From: Cellvibrionales bacterium UBA1963
GTDB lineage: Bacteria; Pseudomonadota; Gammaproteobacteria; Pseudomonadales; UBA7434
DNA length: 9,017 nucleotides
Assembly (NCBI GenBank): GCA_002336035.1
Contig: DDED01000206.1
Coordinates: 6,931 to 15,947, forward strand
Direction of reading: 5' to 3'
A program made the translations under genes and the position numbers. The notes under the pieces are model-generated. The model was not told where the DNA came from. It made no database searches and saw only the letters and a program-made list of their open reading frames with translations. Positions 6,864-9,017 of this stretch are shown here, one piece after another (within the stretch, counting starts at the first letter, position 1; each line of letters starts with the position of its first letter).

Positions 6864-7144
6864 ACCGAGAAAACAGCAATGCTACAGCAAAAAAGGGCAT
6901 TTAGTGCTCTTAATGGGTTAGCAGTCACTCGCAGAAAGATATTTTTATGACGGGCTTCACATCAATAAAGTCAAATATACAACCGGCAAAAATTACCAAA
7001 GCGCCCTGAAAAAAAAAGATTTAAATACCGAAAATGCACCGTATTATTTTATTTTTTATGTCAAAAAAACCATGTGAATGACAATTAATTTTTTTATAAA
7101 TCACTAAAATGCGAAAAAACCCCTAAAAATAAGGCATTTTTTAT
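6864..7144. other. AT-rich divergent intergenic region; no gene seen
   Basis: The core of the space of about 600 nt between fmdB and the HU-like gene. No coding frame of reasonable length with a ribosome site is present; a 20-codon frame from an ATG near 6947 has no family features. It holds many A and T tracts, for example nine A at 7009-7017, seven A at 7063-7069, seven T at 7089-7095 and T-rich sequence at 7137-7145. The heptamer AAAATGC occurs at 7031-7037 and 7106-7112, and inverted at 7134-7140; the last two can form a 7-bp stem with a 21-nt loop. A/T tracts of this kind can bend DNA and act as UP-elements or nucleoid-protein sites (inference). Confidence 0.5.
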
Positions 7145-7173
7145 TTGCCAGCGTTTAAAGTTTTAGTTATATA
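7145..7173 (+). promoter_or_regulatory. Candidate sigma-70 promoter for the HU-like gene
   Basis: TTGCCA at 7145-7150 (5 of 6 to TTGACA) is followed after exactly 17 bp by TATATA at 7168-7173 (4 of 6 to TATAAT). A start near 7180 gives a leader of about 155 nt. The sequence upstream is very AT-rich, consistent with an UP-element contribution. Confidence 0.55.
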
Positions 7174-7225
7174 TGTACACATTGTTTTAATACTTTTATT
7201 TAATGGTGTTTTTAAGAGCAATAAT

Positions 7226-7241
7226 ACCTATAAACATAGGT
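7226..7241 (+). repeat. Inverted repeat (hairpin or operator) in the HU-like leader
   Basis: A perfect 6-bp inverted repeat, ACCTAT-AAAC-ATAGGT. It falls within the predicted untranslated leader about 95 nt before the start codon. It could be an RNA hairpin or a dyad for a regulator; the sequence alone does not decide. Confidence 0.4.
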
Positions 7242-7281
7242 CTTATTCTTTAATATTGAATCAGAGCGAGAAACAATTCAC

Positions 7282-7295
7282 CCAGCTCATGCTGG
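7282..7295 (+). repeat. Hairpin CCAGC-TCAT-GCTGG in the HU-like leader
   Basis: A perfect GC-rich 5-bp stem with a tetraloop, in otherwise AT-rich sequence, about 40 nt before the start codon. There is no following T run, so it is not a terminator. It may stabilise the mRNA 5' end or affect translation (inference). Confidence 0.4.
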
Positions 7296-7335
7296 ATATT
7301 TAAATAAGATTTTTATTGATAACTGAGGATATAAC

Positions 7336-7737
7336 ATGGCTGCTAAAAAAACTGCTGCTAAAAAAGTTACGGCTAAAAAGGCTGCGCCAAAGAAAGCGCC
7401 AGCAAAAACTTCTGGCAAAGCTGTTGCTTCACGCTACAGCAAAACCCAAATCTTAACTGAAATTGCAGAGTCAACGGATCTGAGTCGTAAAGACGTAGGC
7501 GCCGTTATTGATGAGCTTTCTTCATTAATTGAACGCCATATCAAAAAACGCGCTTGTGGTGAATTTGTTTTACCCGGTATGATGAAAATCACCACAGTGA
7601 AAAAACCTAAGCGTCCAGCACGCAAAAATGTACCCAATCCTTTCAGTCCAGGTACTTTTATGGATGTTGCAGCTAAACCTGCCAGCATATCAGTAAAAGT
7701 TCGACCATTGAAAAAGCTTAAAGAAATGGCAGAGTAA
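7336..7737 (+). CDS. HU-family DNA-binding protein with histone H1-like lysine/alanine tail
   Basis: A 133 aa nucleoid-type protein. Residues 2-28 form a low-complexity tail of Ala, Lys, Pro and Thr with ten lysines (AAKKTAAKK-type repeats), similar to eukaryotic H1 tails and probably disordered and DNA-binding. From about residue 35 an HU/IHF-fold domain follows: helical dimerisation part (SKTQILTEIAESTDLSRKDV), then GEFVLPGMMKITTVKKP leading to the beta-arm, whose tip VPNPFSPGTF carries an Asn-Pro (101-102) where canonical HU has the DNA-intercalating proline. It ends in KPASISVKVRPLKKLK. At about 99 aa the domain is slightly longer than standard HU (90 aa). The ATG has a strong GAGGA about 6 nt upstream. 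It is a single-gene unit with its own promoter, long leader and two terminators, suggesting high independent expression (inference). The exact role, whether compaction or regulation, is not determinable from sequence. Confidence 0.93.
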   Translation: MAAKKTAAKKVTAKKAAPKKAPAKTSGKAVASRYSKTQILTEIAESTDLSRKDVGAVIDELSSLIERHIKKRACGEFVLPGMMKITTVKKPKRPARKNVPNPFSPGTFMDVAAKPASISVKVRPLKKLKEMAE

Positions 7738-7745
7738 GTCACTGC

Positions 7746-7764
7746 AGCGTCTTTGACGCTTTTT
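7746..7764 (+). terminator. Intrinsic terminator T1 after the HU-like gene
   Basis: A perfect 6-bp stem AGCGTC-TTT-GACGCT, followed by TTTTC, begins nine nt after the stop codon. The triloop and short U run make it a moderate terminator. Confidence 0.7.
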
Positions 7765-7804
7765 CTAGGCCAGAGCTATGATAATGTCAAAGCCTTGGCC
7801 AGAC

Positions 7805-7842
7805 ACCGGGGTTTGGTCTTCCAGCCCCGGTTTTTGCTTTTT
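7805..7842 (+). terminator. Intrinsic terminator T2 after the HU-like gene
   Basis: A strong GC stem ACCGGGG/CCCCGGT (7805-7811 and 7825-7831) continues, across a small bulge, into TGG-TCTT-CCA (7814-7823). It is followed by TTTTTGCTTTTTT. This is the best terminator in the window and separates the HU-like unit from proS. Confidence 0.9.
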
Positions 7843-7897
7843 TGAGCACTCTGATTATACGCCTTTTCTATTACCCTTTAGCCTCAAGTGACATACT

Positions 7898-9017
7898 ATG
7901 CGTTCCAGTGAAATTCTATTACCCACGTTAAAAGAAACACCTGCCGATGCTGATGTTATCAGTCACCAATTAATGCTTCGGGCAGGAATGATACGCAAGC
8001 TGGCTTCCGGTCTCTATACCTGGCTCCCACTGGGGCTGAAAGTACTGCGAAAAATAGAAAATATTGTCCGTCAAGAGATGGCCAGCGCTGGCGGCCAAGA
8101 AATTTTAATGCCGGTGGTTCAACCTGCGGAGTTATGGCAGGAATCTGAGCGATGGGAACAATACGGGGCTGAATTGTTGCGAATTCATGACCGACATCAG
8201 CGTGAATTTTGCCTTGGCCCCACTCATGAAGAGGTGGTTACCGACTTAGTGCGCGATGAAATACAGAGCTACAAACAACTACCGATTAGCCTCTATCAAA
8301 TTCAAACAAAATTTCGCGATGAAATCCGACCCCGTTTTGGCGTGATGCGGGCGCGCGAATTCATTATGAAAGATGCCTATTCTTTTCATATTGATGAGCA
8401 ATGTTTAGAAAAAACCTATCAAACTATGTTTGATGCCTATTGCCGTATTTTTAAGCGTTTAGAGTTAGATTTTAGGCCTGTACTTGCCGATACGGGCTCA
8501 ATTGGTGGTGAGCAATCGCACGAATTTCATGTATTGGCTGAATCTGGCGAAGATGATATTGCTTTTAGTGATGCCAGTGATTTTGCGGCAAACGTAGAAA
8601 AAGCCGAAGCACTTGCGCCAATTGGTGAGCAACCTGAACCGTCACAACAACTGCAAACTGTTGAGTTAAAACTAGAGCGACTCATTAAAACTGAAAATAT
8701 CGATATAAAAACCACTGTTAAAACAATATTAGTGCTTGGCGTAGGTGAAGTAGGTGAAACAGAAAGATTTATCGCGCTAGTGCTTCGTGGTGATCATGAG
8801 TTGAACGAAGTTAAAGCCGAAAACTTACCACAAATTACTTCACCGTTAACAGTAGCGACTGATGAACAAGTCTCTCAAGTGGCTAATTGTCATAGAACGT
8901 CATTAGGTCCAAAAGGTTTATCCGTTGAAGTTATTGTTGATCATAGCGCCGCGCACTTAACCGATTTTGTTTGTGGCGCAAACCAAAATAATCACTCTCT
9001 TACTGGTGTTGATTGGC
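7898..9017 (+). CDS. proS: Prolyl-tRNA synthetase, bacterial type (partial, 3' end missing)
   Basis: It charges tRNA(Pro) with proline in the cytoplasm. The first 373 codons are present; a full gammaproteobacterial enzyme is about 570 aa. Near-identity to the E. coli pattern is visible: LKETPADADVISHQLMLRAG at 11-30, motif 1 region MPVVQPAELWQESERWEQYG (71-90), GPTHEE (107-112), and motif 2 FRDEIRPRFGVMRAREFIMK (139-158). From about residue 224 the INS editing domain begins, which clears misacylated Ala-tRNA(Pro). It includes Lys275 in TVKTILV (E. coli K279), RGDHELNEVKAENLP (297-311) and SLGP (335-338). Motif 3 and the anticodon-binding domain lie beyond the edge. The ATG start matches the family N-terminus (MR.S..LLPTLKETP). 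The ribosome site is weak, and I see no convincing promoter in the 55 nt after terminator T2; TTATAC at 7855-7860 is a possible -10 with a poor -35. Confidence 0.98.
   Translation, partial: MRSSEILLPTLKETPADADVISHQLMLRAGMIRKLASGLYTWLPLGLKVLRKIENIVRQEMASAGGQEILMPVVQPAELWQESERWEQYGAELLRIHDRHQREFCLGPTHEEVVTDLVRDEIQSYKQLPISLYQIQTKFRDEIRPRFGVMRAREFIMKDAYSFHIDEQCLEKTYQTMFDAYCRIFKRLELDFRPVLADTGSIGGEQSHEFHVLAESGEDDIAFSDASDFAANVEKAEALAPIGEQPEPSQQLQTVELKLERLIKTENIDIKTTVKTILVLGVGEVGETERFIALVLRGDHELNEVKAENLPQITSPLTVATDEQVSQVANCHRTSLGPKGLSVEVIVDHSAAHLTDFVCGANQNNHSLTGVDW

Noticed and set aside
6947..7009. Possible 20-residue peptide starting at an ATG near 6947
   Set aside because: No convincing ribosome site, no known family, and chance frames of this length are expected in AT-rich DNA.
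7106..7145. AAAATGC/GCATTTT hairpin followed by T-rich sequence as a terminator
   Set aside because: The loop is 21 nt, the stem is AT-rich, and no upstream plus-strand gene needs a terminator there; it overlaps the start of the HU-like promoter.
7434..7742. Minus-strand open frame of 102 codons antisense to the HU-like gene
   Set aside because: It is a shadow of the real gene's codon pattern; no recognisable domain or ribosome site.
8527..8715. Minus-strand open frame of 62 codons within proS
   Set aside because: Antisense to the ProRS editing domain, low-complexity Ser-rich translation, no support.

Overview
The window looks like an ordinary chromosomal housekeeping region of a gammaproteobacterium. 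The G+C content is moderate (mid-40s percent by eye). The gene order fmdB-aspS / ruvC-ruvA-ruvB-ybgC-tolQ-tolR-tolA is the one known from Pseudomonas and relatives, and the AspRS and ProRS sequences read as gammaproteobacterial types. I cannot name the genus. I see no phage, IS element, CRISPR array, rRNA or tRNA.

Minus strand, read from high to low coordinates. fmdB (small zinc ribbon protein) and aspS (aspartyl-tRNA synthetase) come first. A spacer of about 455 nt follows, holding a candidate intrinsic terminator and then a consensus -10 element. After it lies a tight run, ruvC-ruvA-ruvB-ybgC-tolQ-tolR-tolA, with gaps of about 10-56 nt; tolA runs off the left edge. The Ruv proteins process Holliday junctions. 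YbgC is a hotdog thioesterase. TolQ/TolR/TolA form the inner-membrane energy-transducing part of the Tol-Pal envelope machine. yebC (pmpR), which often sits between aspS and ruvC, is absent.

Plus strand. An AT-rich divergent intergenic region of about 600 nt separates fmdB from a gene for an HU-fold protein with a lysine/alanine-rich, histone H1-like N-terminal tail. That gene has a recognisable promoter, a leader of about 155 nt with two small hairpins, and two intrinsic terminators in tandem. proS (prolyl-tRNA synthetase with its editing insertion) follows and is cut by the right edge.

Several starts needed correction. ruvC and aspS most likely begin at internal TTG codons, tolQ at GTG, and fmdB and ybgC at internal ATGs. 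The most interesting points are the tailed HU gene with its large regulatory region, the residue signature suggesting a non-discriminating AspRS, and the replacement of yebC by a terminator/promoter boundary. I found no convincing undescribed multi-gene system here.
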